A DNA stretch of 64,000 nt from an uncultured SAR116 cluster alpha proteobacterium (GCA_902625215.1 CACOAO010000005.1:54122-118121), one strand, 5' to 3'. Counted from the first letter of the stretch, positions 47,067 to 55,631 are shown. Program-made: numbers and translations. The notes: generated by a model not told the origin, from the letters alone.

Positions 47067-47504
47067 ATGACAAATAACGAACAAATAAACGCATATAAAA
47101 AAACACAACAATCTTCCAATGCTGTTACATCTTCACATGAAATAGTAAGAACTTTGATGAAAGAATTATTAAATTCAATGCAAAAAATTGTTTTGGATAT
47201 ACAGGATGAAAGAAAAAGAAAACAAGATCAATATTCAATTGACCATGTTTTTGAAGAAAAAAACTCTCGTCATAAATCGAGAAATTTAAGTAAATCACTA
47301 TCTATTATTTACGGTCTTCAAACTAGTCTGGATTTTGACAAAGCTCTTGAAATTTCGAATAATCTTTTTCAATTATATGAATATTGTCGTCACGAAATCA
47401 TCAGAGGATTTAGTCAAAAGATTGAAAGTGGGATTATAAAAGCAATTGATGTTATTAAACAAATCATGGAAGGATGGGAAGAAATACCATCTTTAGAGAA
47501 ATAA
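47067..47504 (+). CDS. fliS: Flagellin export chaperone FliS
   Basis: The 145-residue protein has FliS features: NAYKKTQQSSNAVTSSHEIV, IVRTLMKELLNSMQKIVLDI, SKSLSIIYGLQTSLDFDKAL and EISNNLFQLYEYCRHEIIRG. It binds flagellin and prevents early polymerisation. It is followed one base later by a fliT-like gene, the usual pairing. A second FliS-like gene lies at 29538. Confidence 0.9.
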   Translation: MTNNEQINAYKKTQQSSNAVTSSHEIVRTLMKELLNSMQKIVLDIQDERKRKQDQYSIDHVFEEKNSRHKSRNLSKSLSIIYGLQTSLDFDKALEISNNLFQLYEYCRHEIIRGFSQKIESGIIKAIDVIKQIMEGWEEIPSLEK

Positions 47505-47505
47505 A

Positions 47506-47802
47506 GTGGATACTCTTAAATCAGACTTAGATTTATTAGAGAATCTATCAAAAAAAATTTCAGATTTAATATATAATAATGAATATTCTGAAATTCCGGA
47601 GATCGATAATCAAAGACAATCTTTAATAAAAAAGATTAAAGAAAGTGAAACACACAAAAGATTGATCAAACAACGAGTCGGTGAGCTGATAGAAAAAAAT
47701 GTAGCTATTGTAAGGGCTACTGAAAAAAAATTACATAGGCTAAAAAAAAATCAATCTAAGTTCAACAATAGATTTAAGGCATATGCCTTCAATAAAAAAT
47801 AA
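47506..47802 (+). CDS. fliT: FliT-like export chaperone
   Basis: A GTG start follows the fliS stop by one base. The 98-residue protein is wholly helical and coiled-coil-like (LDLLENLSKKISDLIYNNEY, LIKKIKESETHKRLIKQRVG) with a very basic end. Size, helical make-up and place after fliS fit FliT, the chaperone for FliD. The sequence match alone is weak. Confidence 0.65.
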   Translation: MDTLKSDLDLLENLSKKISDLIYNNEYSEIPEIDNQRQSLIKKIKESETHKRLIKQRVGELIEKNVAIVRATEKKLHRLKKNQSKFNNRFKAYAFNKK

Positions 47803-47936
47803 AATCACTTAATTTAAGAATAAATTATAAACTGATTGTAAAACTGATTATATCAAAAAAAGTTGATCATTCTATAATTAGCTTGGTATGGTTATCTCAT
47901 AAAACTCTAAAAATATAAAAATATAGGTATATAAAA

Positions 47937-48386
47937 ATGCCAACATTAAAATTTAAAACAGATAAGATGTTTACGGATATTTCTGATGATGTGCAGGCCA
48001 TGATCCCAAAAAATTTTGATGGTTTGGTAAATGTTTTTTCCCCTCACACTACATGCTGTGTTTTTCAAACTGAAAATGAACTTCTACATTTAGTAGACGT
48101 TCGTTTTTTCCTTGATAAACAAGTACCATATGTCAAGCAACCTGAAGGTGAGCACAGAAATGTTAAGTACTTGCACGATTTGATTTCATTACGAGCAGAT
48201 GTGCCTGTGGATGAAAAAATAAATGGACATTCACATATCAGATCCTTATTTTTTAACTCATCAGAAAATATACCAGTAAAAAACAGCAAGTTACTACTTG
48301 GAAAATGGAAACGTGTATTTTTTGTCGAACTAGATCCTATGCGTGAAAGAGAACTGATACTAACATTTATCAATGGCCAAAATTAG
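47937..48386 (+). CDS. yjbQ: YjbQ/UPF0047 family protein
   Basis: The 149-residue protein has the YjbQ fold motifs: GLVNVFSPHTTCCVFQTENE, GHSHIRSLFFNSSENIPV and LLLGKWKRVFFVELDPMRER. Some members have weak thiamine-phosphate synthase activity, but the in vivo role is unclear. It is the first gene of a tight operon: the next ATG follows the stop by one base. A role in the nucleotide-sugar-like pathway of that operon is possible but not shown. A run of small AT-rich sequence upstream (47803-47936) holds no clear promoter. Confidence 0.85.
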   Translation: MPTLKFKTDKMFTDISDDVQAMIPKNFDGLVNVFSPHTTCCVFQTENELLHLVDVRFFLDKQVPYVKQPEGEHRNVKYLHDLISLRADVPVDEKINGHSHIRSLFFNSSENIPVKNSKLLLGKWKRVFFVELDPMRERELILTFINGQN

Positions 48387-48387
48387 G

Positions 48388-49059
48388 ATGAAAATCTTCA
48401 CAATAATAAAAGAAGAATCTAAAAGAATACCAGACAAAAACTTTATTGATATTAATGGCAATCCATTGTGGTGGTATTTGCTTTCTGAGTTGAAGGGTCT
48501 AGACATTACTGTCAACACAGACAGCCAAAAGTTCGTAAATCAATATAAAAATAGTCATATGCAGCCAATAAAAATAATTAAAAGGTCTCAAAAACACATT
48601 GATTGGGAAAATGACGACAGTATAGACTCTAGCCCAGTTGAGGATATGTTATTTGACTTTTGTAAAACAATCGATAGGTCTGAGATTGTTGTGTTAACCC
48701 ACATTACATCTCCATTCTTAAAAAAAGAAACAATATTTGAAGCAGTTGATTTGCTCCAAAATGATAAATATGCAAAGTCAATACATTCCATTTTAAAAAT
48801 ACAAGATTTCATTTGGATCAAAAAAGATAACATAACTACCCCTGTAAATTTCTATACTGATAGGGTGCAACGCACTCAAGATTTATCACCAATATTTGTT
48901 TCAAAGGGTGCTTTCTTTATCTCCAAAGCTGGTGACATATTAGATCAAAGAAAACGCTTACCTGAACCATTAATTTTCTTTCCCTTAAGTCATATTGAGG
49001 GCATTGAAATTGATAATTTCGATGACTTAGAATATGCTAGATTTTTAGAAGGAAAATAA
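48388..49059 (+). CDS. Cytidylyltransferase of the CMP-sialate/Kdo synthetase family
   Basis: I place the start at 48388 (MKIFTIIKEESKRIPDKNFI), one base after the yjbQ stop. Upstream extension overlaps yjbQ. The protein has the NeuA/KdsB-like N-terminal motif SKRIPDKN, but with EES replacing the usual RGGS. Later are the NTDSQKF and VLTHITSPFL segments (usual D-x-S, then Q-x-T-x-P). Members transfer CMP to a 2-keto-sugar acid. The next gene overlaps by one base, indicating translational coupling with the aldolase-like enzyme. Confidence 0.85.
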   Translation: MKIFTIIKEESKRIPDKNFIDINGNPLWWYLLSELKGLDITVNTDSQKFVNQYKNSHMQPIKIIKRSQKHIDWENDDSIDSSPVEDMLFDFCKTIDRSEIVVLTHITSPFLKKETIFEAVDLLQNDKYAKSIHSILKIQDFIWIKKDNITTPVNFYTDRVQRTQDLSPIFVSKGAFFISKAGDILDQRKRLPEPLIFFPLSHIEGIEIDNFDDLEYARFLEGK

Positions 49060-50000
49060 TGAAGTATATCGATGTAACTTTAAGAGATGGAGGACATCAA
49101 CATGGATTTAATTGGCCACTAAGATTTGTGGAGCGATATCTAGGTTCTATTAATTCATTTGAAGAAATTGAATTTGTAGAATTAGGATATTGGAAACAAA
49201 GTGGTAAATTTGATGGACCGTTTTACTCTATCGACGAAAAATTACTTTCATCAATATGCAAGATGACCAAGAAAAAAATTTCAATTATGGTTGATTATCA
49301 TTATTGTTCTCACAATGTAGAAGATTTTCCAAGTAACTTAAATTTTAATGAACTAGGATTAATTAGGGTTTGTTTACGTAAGGAAGATATTGACGAGGGA
49401 TGTAAGTTTGTAAATCAATTAAAAAAGTACGCAAAATGTAAATTAAGCATAAATTTTTTCAATATAACTAATTATGATGAAGATGATTTAGCATATGCTT
49501 GCGAAGGTGCAGCTGCTTCAACAGCAGATTTCATGTATTTTGCTGATACGCATGGAGCTCTTGACTTAGAAGAGAAATTAGAAATGTTTAAGGGATATAC
49601 AAAATTGATCAAAGAAGCAGGAATGATACCTGGACTTCATTTACACGACCATTCGGGTAAAGCTTATTTTAACTATCGAAATCTTTCTAAAGCTGGTTTT
49701 GAAGCAACTGATGTTTCTTTAGGTGGTTTGGGAAAAGGACTAGGTAATTTAAGGTTGGAGCATGTTTTTGATCTACGAGGTAGAGATCATATTCTAGATC
49801 ATTTAATTATAGATAAGGATTTATTTAATATGCCATCTGGACCATATGGCGTATTAACAGCTAGGGACAGTATTACAGATCATTATGCAGTTGAGGCTGA
49901 ACGATTGGGAATAACTCCAAGCGAATTCGGAGCTCGTTTAGAAGGAATTGTTGGTCCTTTGAAAGATAATTATAACTCCAAGTTATTACGAAATGAATAA
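49059..50000 (+). CDS. HMGL-like (DRE-TIM) pyruvate/acyl aldolase-type enzyme
   Basis: The 313-residue protein has the DRE-TIM signature: TLRDGGHQHG at residues 7-16, FADTHGALDLEEKLEMF, GLHLHDHSGKAYFNYRN with the two metal-binding His at 194 and 196, and DVSLGGLGKGLGNLRLE. Relatives include 4-hydroxy-2-oxovalerate aldolase and HMG-CoA lyase. Such an enzyme could join pyruvate or a similar unit to an aldehyde to give a 2-keto acid, which the upstream cytidylyltransferase might activate; this is inference. The gene overlaps both neighbours (TAATG; 8 bases). Confidence 0.88.
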   Translation: MKYIDVTLRDGGHQHGFNWPLRFVERYLGSINSFEEIEFVELGYWKQSGKFDGPFYSIDEKLLSSICKMTKKKISIMVDYHYCSHNVEDFPSNLNFNELGLIRVCLRKEDIDEGCKFVNQLKKYAKCKLSINFFNITNYDEDDLAYACEGAAASTADFMYFADTHGALDLEEKLEMFKGYTKLIKEAGMIPGLHLHDHSGKAYFNYRNLSKAGFEATDVSLGGLGKGLGNLRLEHVFDLRGRDHILDHLIIDKDLFNMPSGPYGVLTARDSITDHYAVEAERLGITPSEFGARLEGIVGPLKDNYNSKLLRNE

Positions 50001-50667
50001 AGACAAAACGATTTTAATAACAGGTGCATCTTCAGGGCTAGGTAAATGCTTATTAAATTCATTTTCTAAAAATTTCAATGTTATTAATATTTCTAGAACA
50101 ATGTCAGCAAGTAAGTATAACATCGTTGTTAATTTAAAGGACTTGTCAGATTTAAAAGAAAAATTGAAAATAAAAAATTCAAAACATGAATTGTGTATTT
50201 TAAACGCAGGAACAATGGGTACTATTGGATCAGCTTGTAGCATAAATTATGAAGATTTTTTCGAGGCATTAAAGGTAAATGTTCTTGCAAACAAAATTAT
50301 TATTGATTGGAGTATTTCTAACGGATGTAGGAATTTTATAGGAATTTCTTCGGGTGCAGCAACAAAAAATTATGATGGATGGTTAAATTATTGCGTTACT
50401 AAATCAGCTTTTAGATCAATGCTTCTTCAGTACCAGAAGGATTTACCAAAATTAAATTTCAAATTAATAAGTCCAGGCATTTTAAATACTAATATGAATA
50501 AGAAAATAAAAAATTTAGATGTTAATTTATACCCAGATATGAATAAATTCCACAATTCCTTGGCAGTAGATCCTCAAAAAGCCTCAGATTTAATTTTTCA
50601 GAAATATCAAGTTTATTTAAATATTGATAAATTAGAAATTGATTTAAGAAATGATGAAAATTGGTAA
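49993..50667 (+). CDS. Short-chain dehydrogenase/reductase (SDR)
   Basis: The 224-residue protein has the NAD(P) motif TGASSGLG at residues 10-17, the LNAGTMG strand, catalytic Ser in GISSGAA and the YCVTK (Tyr133, Lys137) motif. SDRs reduce or oxidise sugar and keto groups. It overlaps the aldolase gene by 8 bases and is last in the yjbQ operon. In Campylobacter an SDR and a cytidylyltransferase (PtmA, PtmB) act in flagellin glycan biosynthesis, which makes a similar role attractive. Confidence 0.88.
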   Translation: MNKDKTILITGASSGLGKCLLNSFSKNFNVINISRTMSASKYNIVVNLKDLSDLKEKLKIKNSKHELCILNAGTMGTIGSACSINYEDFFEALKVNVLANKIIIDWSISNGCRNFIGISSGAATKNYDGWLNYCVTKSAFRSMLLQYQKDLPKLNFKLISPGILNTNMNKKIKNLDVNLYPDMNKFHNSLAVDPQKASDLIFQKYQVYLNIDKLEIDLRNDENW

Positions 50668-50968
50668 TATATCACATCATTTTTCTTAATACTATCAACT
50701 TAAGGTAATTTAAAAAATTTTTCTTTCGCAACTAATGAGAGTGTAACGTGATTTAACTTTAATTAGGGAGTTGGAGCACATAAATTTAGAGCCGTTAAAA
50801 AATTGACCTTTTAATAAATAACCAAAATCTTAAAATAAGTACATCTTTTGAATTTGAGACAATTGCTGATTTCACGTGTTTAAAATTTTTTAAAAAAAAT
50901 TAAACAAACTAAACTTTCAGTCGTAAATGCTGCTGTAATCTTAATAAAATTCGTGGAGGAATTTATTT
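50668..50968. other. 301-base AT-rich intergenic region before flagellin 4
   Basis: The stretch holds no frame of coding character. Apart from the sigma-28 site at 50901-50927 I see no other clear signal; no terminator-like GC stem follows the SDR stop. Confidence 0.6.
50901..50927 (+). promoter_or_regulatory. Sigma-28 promoter of flagellin 4
   Basis: TAAACAAA, 11 bases, then GTCGTAAA. It matches the other late promoters. It lies 41 bases before the ATG and a GGAGG site. Confidence 0.7.
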
Positions 50969-52960
50969 ATGCTTAATATTGGAAATTTAACTGCATCTCA
51001 ATTTATACAAAGAAATATGTCTGAACAAATAAAGGAGATAACTGAAAGTACAGAAAGACTGTCATCAGGTAAAAGAATTAATAATGCTTCAGATGATCCA
51101 TCATCAATTGGTCCAATTTCTAGACTTAATGCTCAAATTTTAACGCTAGGTGAGGCAATTTCAAATGGTGCAAATGGAAAAATTTTGGCTCAGACTGCTG
51201 ATGATGGCTTAAAAACAATTAATAATTTACTTTCTCGAATAAGAGAACTAGCTGTTCAAGGTAGCAGCAGTACACTCACCACAGCTGATAGAAATACTTT
51301 ACAAGTTGAAATTGATGCTTATTTGTCAGAGATAGATGATTTAACAAAACTGATAAATTTCAATGCTATTAAATTATTAGATGGATCTACTGAAAAGGTA
51401 AATTTTTTAGTAGGAGAAAATAAAGATGACAATATTTCTATCAGTTTAACAAAATCAGACAGTACTGCGTTAGGTTTGTCTGGGTCTTCAGGAGTAAAAG
51501 AATTTACAAGTGGAAGAGTAACCAGTTTTAATTATAGTTCAAATCTAGCTGCCAGTGATATTAAGATAAATGGTCAAAATGCACTTGCAGCAACATTAAC
51601 CTCTAATTTAACATCAGGAAACAATACTGCAGCTGCGTTAGTTACAGCCATCAATGCTAATTCCAATACACATGGTGCCACTGCAACAGGTTTTAATAAA
51701 CTTACATCCGCTGCAAAAAGTTCTTTGAGTATGAGTAATACTTTTACAATTAATACTAATGTAATTTCAGTTCAAACAAGTTTAGAAAATTTAGTTACTG
51801 AAATTAATCAAGAAGCAGGTGGGGTTACAGCTACATTAAACTCAGATAATACAATAACTTTATCAAATACGACTGGAAACGACATTGTAATTGGAGGAAA
51901 TGCTCCAACTGATGCAGGATTCACAGCAGGCACATATTTAGGTTATATTAAGCTTGCTAATGTTGATGGCACCTTTGTTAAAATCGAAGCTATGACTAAA
52001 GCAAACGGGTATGCATCAAATAGTGGTAATATTGATGATTTAGCAAGATTTGGTTTTAATGAAGTTGATTCAAGTACTGTAATTAGATCAGATTTAGTTT
52101 CAAATAATGCTCTTACAGCGTCTCATGATATTAAAATTAATGATGTAAATATTGGTGTTTCAGATAGTGCGACAGCAGCGGCTAAGGTAATTGCTATCAA
52201 TGCTGTTTCATCATCTACAAATGTGACTGCCTCAGGTAGTAATTTAGTTACGTTAGATTTAAATTTTTCTGAAGCCTCTGCGGCAGCGTCAAATATAAGT
52301 ATTAATGGTAATGCTATAAATTTTTCAAGTGTTACAAATGAAGCTGAAACAATAACGGCTATTAATAATGCTTCTATAGGAGATATCATTGCCTCTGCTA
52401 ATTCTGATGGTGAAGTCCAATTAGCTAGTGCCAGTGGAGCAGATATTTTAATTGCTCATGGAGGAACAGCCGGTGTGTTTTTTGACGGTCACACTGATGC
52501 TACAGGTGCAACTATTTCTGTAGGAAGTTCTATAAGATTTAAGGGACAAATATTATTAACACATACTGCAGGAGATGTTGTAAAAATATCTGGAGATGAT
52601 GTTGGTGAACTTGGATTTCAGGCACAGGCCTCAAGCAGTTCTTCAACACCTGGATCAATTATATCTGTATCATCTTCTTCAAATGCTTCATCAGCATTAA
52701 CTACTATTGACACTGCCATTGATACTATTGCAAATACAAGAGCAAAATTTGGAGCAAGTGAAAATGCAATTGATCATAGATTAAATTATTTACTAAATTT
52801 TAAAAATAATTCTACTTTAAGATTATCTAAAATAGAAGACGCAGACTTTGCTTTAGAGACAGCAAGACTTACAAAGGCTCAAATAATGTCAAAAGCAGCT
52901 TCTTCTATGCTTGCTCAAGCCAATTCAAGTGGAGAGGTTTTTTTGAGATTAATAAATTAA
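50969..52960 (+). CDS. fliC: Flagellin 4 (663 residues)
   Basis: The N-terminus NIGNLTASQFIQRNMSEQIK, with STERLSSGKRINNASDDPSS, and C-terminus SKIEDADFALETARLTKAQI are flagellin. The middle matches flagellins 1 and 2 along Flagellin_IN-type segments (SDIKINGQNALAAT; NTITLSNTTGNDIVIGGNAP; TYLGYIKLANVDGTFVKIEA; SASGADILIAHGG). It lacks the ~340-residue stretch holding the three shared modules. It therefore looks like the base form into which modules were inserted. The last residues (GEVFLRLIN) differ from the usual LLQ-type ending. It is the only gene under its sigma-28 promoter. Confidence 0.95.
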   Translation: MLNIGNLTASQFIQRNMSEQIKEITESTERLSSGKRINNASDDPSSIGPISRLNAQILTLGEAISNGANGKILAQTADDGLKTINNLLSRIRELAVQGSSSTLTTADRNTLQVEIDAYLSEIDDLTKLINFNAIKLLDGSTEKVNFLVGENKDDNISISLTKSDSTALGLSGSSGVKEFTSGRVTSFNYSSNLAASDIKINGQNALAATLTSNLTSGNNTAAALVTAINANSNTHGATATGFNKLTSAAKSSLSMSNTFTINTNVISVQTSLENLVTEINQEAGGVTATLNSDNTITLSNTTGNDIVIGGNAPTDAGFTAGTYLGYIKLANVDGTFVKIEAMTKANGYASNSGNIDDLARFGFNEVDSSTVIRSDLVSNNALTASHDIKINDVNIGVSDSATAAAKVIAINAVSSSTNVTASGSNLVTLDLNFSEASAAASNISINGNAINFSSVTNEAETITAINNASIGDIIASANSDGEVQLASASGADILIAHGGTAGVFFDGHTDATGATISVGSSIRFKGQILLTHTAGDVVKISGDDVGELGFQAQASSSSSTPGSIISVSSSSNASSALTTIDTAIDTIANTRAKFGASENAIDHRLNYLLNFKNNSTLRLSKIEDADFALETARLTKAQIMSKAASSMLAQANSSGEVFLRLIN

Positions 52961-53100
52961 GTTCTATTTTTACTGACATTGATTAAATATTTTTTACTCA
53001 GGTAGGTCTTCTAATTTTAATTAATAAAATGTAAGAGAATTTTTATTTAGTATTTTAATTTTATTTCAAAGAACAAAATTCGTGCCGGAAAAATAATATT

Positions 53101-54231
53101 TTAAGTTATGCTAATAGAATATTTTTTCATTTTTTCAATTAAGGTAGTTCTTCTAAGTTTTAATTTATCTGCTGCAAGAGCTACCTTACTATTTGTTTTT
53201 TCGAGAGCTTCTTGTATGAGTACAATTTCTACATCTTGAAGATGTCTTCTCAAGTCTATTTCGTCATAAAAAGAAAACCAGTTCTTATAATTCTTTGGGT
53301 GTGGTAAATAATCCTCAAGGTTATTTGATAGTTCATTTTCTTCAAGATTAGTAATCCCACTTAGATCAGATGTCATTTCCCAAAGAGCTTCTTGTTCTTC
53401 AGCAACTGTTGGTACTTTTAATCTTAATAAATTTTCATAAATGTTTGATGCAGTGATTTCTTTCCCAGGAAAAATTATGCAAGCTCTCTCAATTACATTT
53501 TTTAACTCACGAACATTACCTGGCCAGTTATGTTTACAAAGTGCTGTAATAGCATCTGGTGTAAAGATTGGTTTCAATGTCTGATCTATTTTCATATTTG
53601 TTAATAAAGTATTTTGCAAATTTGGTATGTCAGTTCTTCTTTCAGCTAGTGAGGGCACATTAATTGGTAGAACGTTTATTCTAAAGAATAAATCTGCTCT
53701 AAATTCACCACTTTCAACTTTTTTTTCCAGGTCTCTGTGAGTTGCACAAATTAATCTTAGATCGATTTTAATGTCATCTGCTCCACCAACTCTTTGTATA
53801 GACTTGCTTTCAATTGCTCTTAGAAGTTTAGCTTGAAGAGGCAATGGCATGTCACCAATCTCATCAAGGAAAAGAGATCCTCCGCTAGATTGTTCAAATC
53901 TTCCTTTCCTCAGTTTATCTGCGCCTGTAAAGGATCCTTTTTCATGCCCAAAAAGTTCTGATTCAAGTAATTCAGACGGTATTGCAGCACAATTTACTGT
54001 AATGAATGGTCCTTTTTTTCTTGAACACTTGTGAATAGCTTGAGCAACAATATCTTTACCTGTTCCTGTTTCACCTAAAATTAATGCTGTACTATCTGTT
54101 TGAGAAACCATTGCAATTAAATTTTTCATTGACTTAGTTGCAGGACTTTCTCCATCTATTAATTTATTAATAGTGTTTAATATTAATTTATTTTGTTGAG
54201 ACGGGGTTATTAAATTATCGTCAATATTCAT
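53101..54231 (-). CDS. flrA: Sigma-54 activator FlrA/FleQ-type, lacking the N-terminal domain
   Basis: The 376-residue protein (ATG at 54231, ACGGA upstream) starts almost directly with the AAA+ domain: Walker A GETGTGKD at 53-60, ELFGHEKGSFTGADK (GSFTGA in place of GAFTGA), and HNWPGNVRELKNVIER. The C-terminal HTH (SKVALAADKLKLRRTTLIEK, then MKKYSI) is FleQ-like. Usual FleQ/FlrA has a 120-residue N-terminal FleQ domain, absent here. An unusual ~70-residue linker precedes the HTH. This is the likely master regulator of early flagellar genes. It is divergent from flrC. Confidence 0.88.
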   Translation of the reverse strand: MNIDDNLITPSQQNKLILNTINKLIDGESPATKSMKNLIAMVSQTDSTALILGETGTGKDIVAQAIHKCSRKKGPFITVNCAAIPSELLESELFGHEKGSFTGADKLRKGRFEQSSGGSLFLDEIGDMPLPLQAKLLRAIESKSIQRVGGADDIKIDLRLICATHRDLEKKVESGEFRADLFFRINVLPINVPSLAERRTDIPNLQNTLLTNMKIDQTLKPIFTPDAITALCKHNWPGNVRELKNVIERACIIFPGKEITASNIYENLLRLKVPTVAEEQEALWEMTSDLSGITNLEENELSNNLEDYLPHPKNYKNWFSFYDEIDLRRHLQDVEIVLIQEALEKTNSKVALAADKLKLRRTTLIEKMKKYSISIT

Positions 54232-54272
54232 TTTATGATCCGTCAAATTATTGAATTAAATTATAATTAATT

Positions 54273-54286
54273 GTCATAATAATGAC
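54273..54286. promoter_or_regulatory. Palindrome GTCATAATAATGAC, FleQ-like operator candidate
   Basis: GTCAT-AATA-ATGAC is symmetric and close to the FleQ box (GTCA-N-TAAATTGAC) as I remember it. A half-similar GTCAAATTATTGAA (54242-54255) sits right before the flrA start. Both lie in the flrA-flrC gap, so they could serve flrA autoregulation or flrC activation. Confidence 0.45.
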
Positions 54287-54372
54287 ATTTTACTTATTAA
54301 ATCAATCTAATTAGGAAAGATATAGTAATCTTTATGGTTAAATTTTAATATGAAGCCTTTTGAAATATGGTT

Positions 54373-54388
54373 TGGCAAGCTTCTTGCT
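54373..54388 (+). promoter_or_regulatory. Sigma-54 promoter of flrC-fliEFGHIJ operon
   Basis: TGGCAA-GCTTC-TTGCT, exact spacing, 32 bases before the flrC ATG. AGGAG follows. Confidence 0.75.
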
Positions 54389-54420
54389 TCTATTTTTTCT
54401 GATTATTTTAGGAGTGTTTT

Positions 54421-55617
54421 ATGAGCCATATTATTTTAGTAAATAATAGTTTAAAGATAGCTAATAATTTGTGTGAAATTTTGGAACAAAGAGATATTAC
54501 AGTTATAAAAGCAGGCGATGACACTTCTAGACCAAATTTATTTGGTATAGATCTTATAGGATTTCAAGCAGATACTATTGTTTGTTCAGATATTTTTGAA
54601 AAAGAAGTTGGAGGCTCTTCAAAATTAATTTCAATTGCAAGACAATTAAAGTTGACCAAAATTATTATCATTGCAGATGATAAAAAAATCAATGGTATAG
54701 AAATTAAGGATGAATTAGGTGGAGCAGTTAAAAGAATTACCGTTGCAGATTTTACAGACCAATATTTTTTAGAATTAATTTTTAATATATGTTGTCCAAA
54801 TATATCTTTTTCAGCAGGGGACTCAAAAACATATGAACTGTTATCATTGGCCAGAAGAGTTGCAAATACAGACGTAACTGTTTTCATTAACGGGCCAACA
54901 GGCTCAGGCAAAGAAGTGTTAGCTAATTATCTTCATGAAAACTCAACTAGAAATGAGCAACCATTTGTTGCTGTTAATTGTGCAGCAATACCAGAAAATA
55001 TGCTAGAGGCAATTCTATTTGGCCATGAAAAAGGTGCTTTTACTGGTGCCTCACATGCTAATAAAGGCATTTTTAGAGCTTCTGATAAGGGTACTTTACT
55101 ATTAGATGAAATTTCAGAGATGCCTCTATCTTTACAAGCCAAATTATTAAGAGTGTTACAGGAAAGAAAAGTAACACCAGTCGGTGGTCAAAGGGACATT
55201 GATGTTGACGTTAGAGTTTTGGCCACATCGAATAGAGATATGGCTTATGAAGTGAATCAATCAAGATTTAGAGAGGATTTATATTATAGGCTCAATGTTT
55301 TTCCATTACAAACTCGTAATTTATCATCCAGAAAAGATGATATTTTACCTATTTCAATTAAAATTTTAAATAAACATATACAAGAAGGTGCATCTGTTCC
55401 TTATCTGACAAGCAAAGCAAGGCAATTATTATTAAACCATGATTGGCCTGGAAATGTTAGAGAACTTGAAAATACGCTACAAAGAGCTCTTGTTTTATCT
55501 AATGACAACATCATTGATGACAAATCAATAATGATAGATAAATCTTTGTCAATGATTAACGAAAATGCATCAGTTGACACCTTTGCTAATCAACTAGCAT
55601 TTGCAAAAGTTACTTAA
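54421..55617 (+). CDS. flrC: Sigma-54 activator FlrC/FlbD-type without HTH domain
   Basis: The 398-residue protein has a degenerate receiver-like part (residues 1-130), with no DD acidic pair after ILV. An AAA+ domain follows: Walker A GPTGSGKE at 158-165, GAFTGA at 205-210, LLLDEISEMPLSLQAKLLRV, and HDWPGNVRELENTLQRAL. The protein ends ~45 residues later with no Fis-type HTH. It is flanked by a sigma-54 promoter and the FliE gene, the FlrC/FlbD position. Lacking a DNA-binding domain it may activate sigma-54 from solution, as described for FlgR of Helicobacter. Confidence 0.88.
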   Translation: MSHIILVNNSLKIANNLCEILEQRDITVIKAGDDTSRPNLFGIDLIGFQADTIVCSDIFEKEVGGSSKLISIARQLKLTKIIIIADDKKINGIEIKDELGGAVKRITVADFTDQYFLELIFNICCPNISFSAGDSKTYELLSLARRVANTDVTVFINGPTGSGKEVLANYLHENSTRNEQPFVAVNCAAIPENMLEAILFGHEKGAFTGASHANKGIFRASDKGTLLLDEISEMPLSLQAKLLRVLQERKVTPVGGQRDIDVDVRVLATSNRDMAYEVNQSRFREDLYYRLNVFPLQTRNLSSRKDDILPISIKILNKHIQEGASVPYLTSKARQLLLNHDWPGNVRELENTLQRALVLSNDNIIDDKSIMIDKSLSMINENASVDTFANQLAFAKVT

Positions 55618-55631
55618 TAGGAAAATAAATA

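Noticed and set aside
50910..50927. TAAACTTT directly before GTCGTAAA as the flagellin 4 -35
   Set aside because: Only two bases would separate it from the -10; TAAACAAA at 50901 gives the 11-base spacing seen for flgM.
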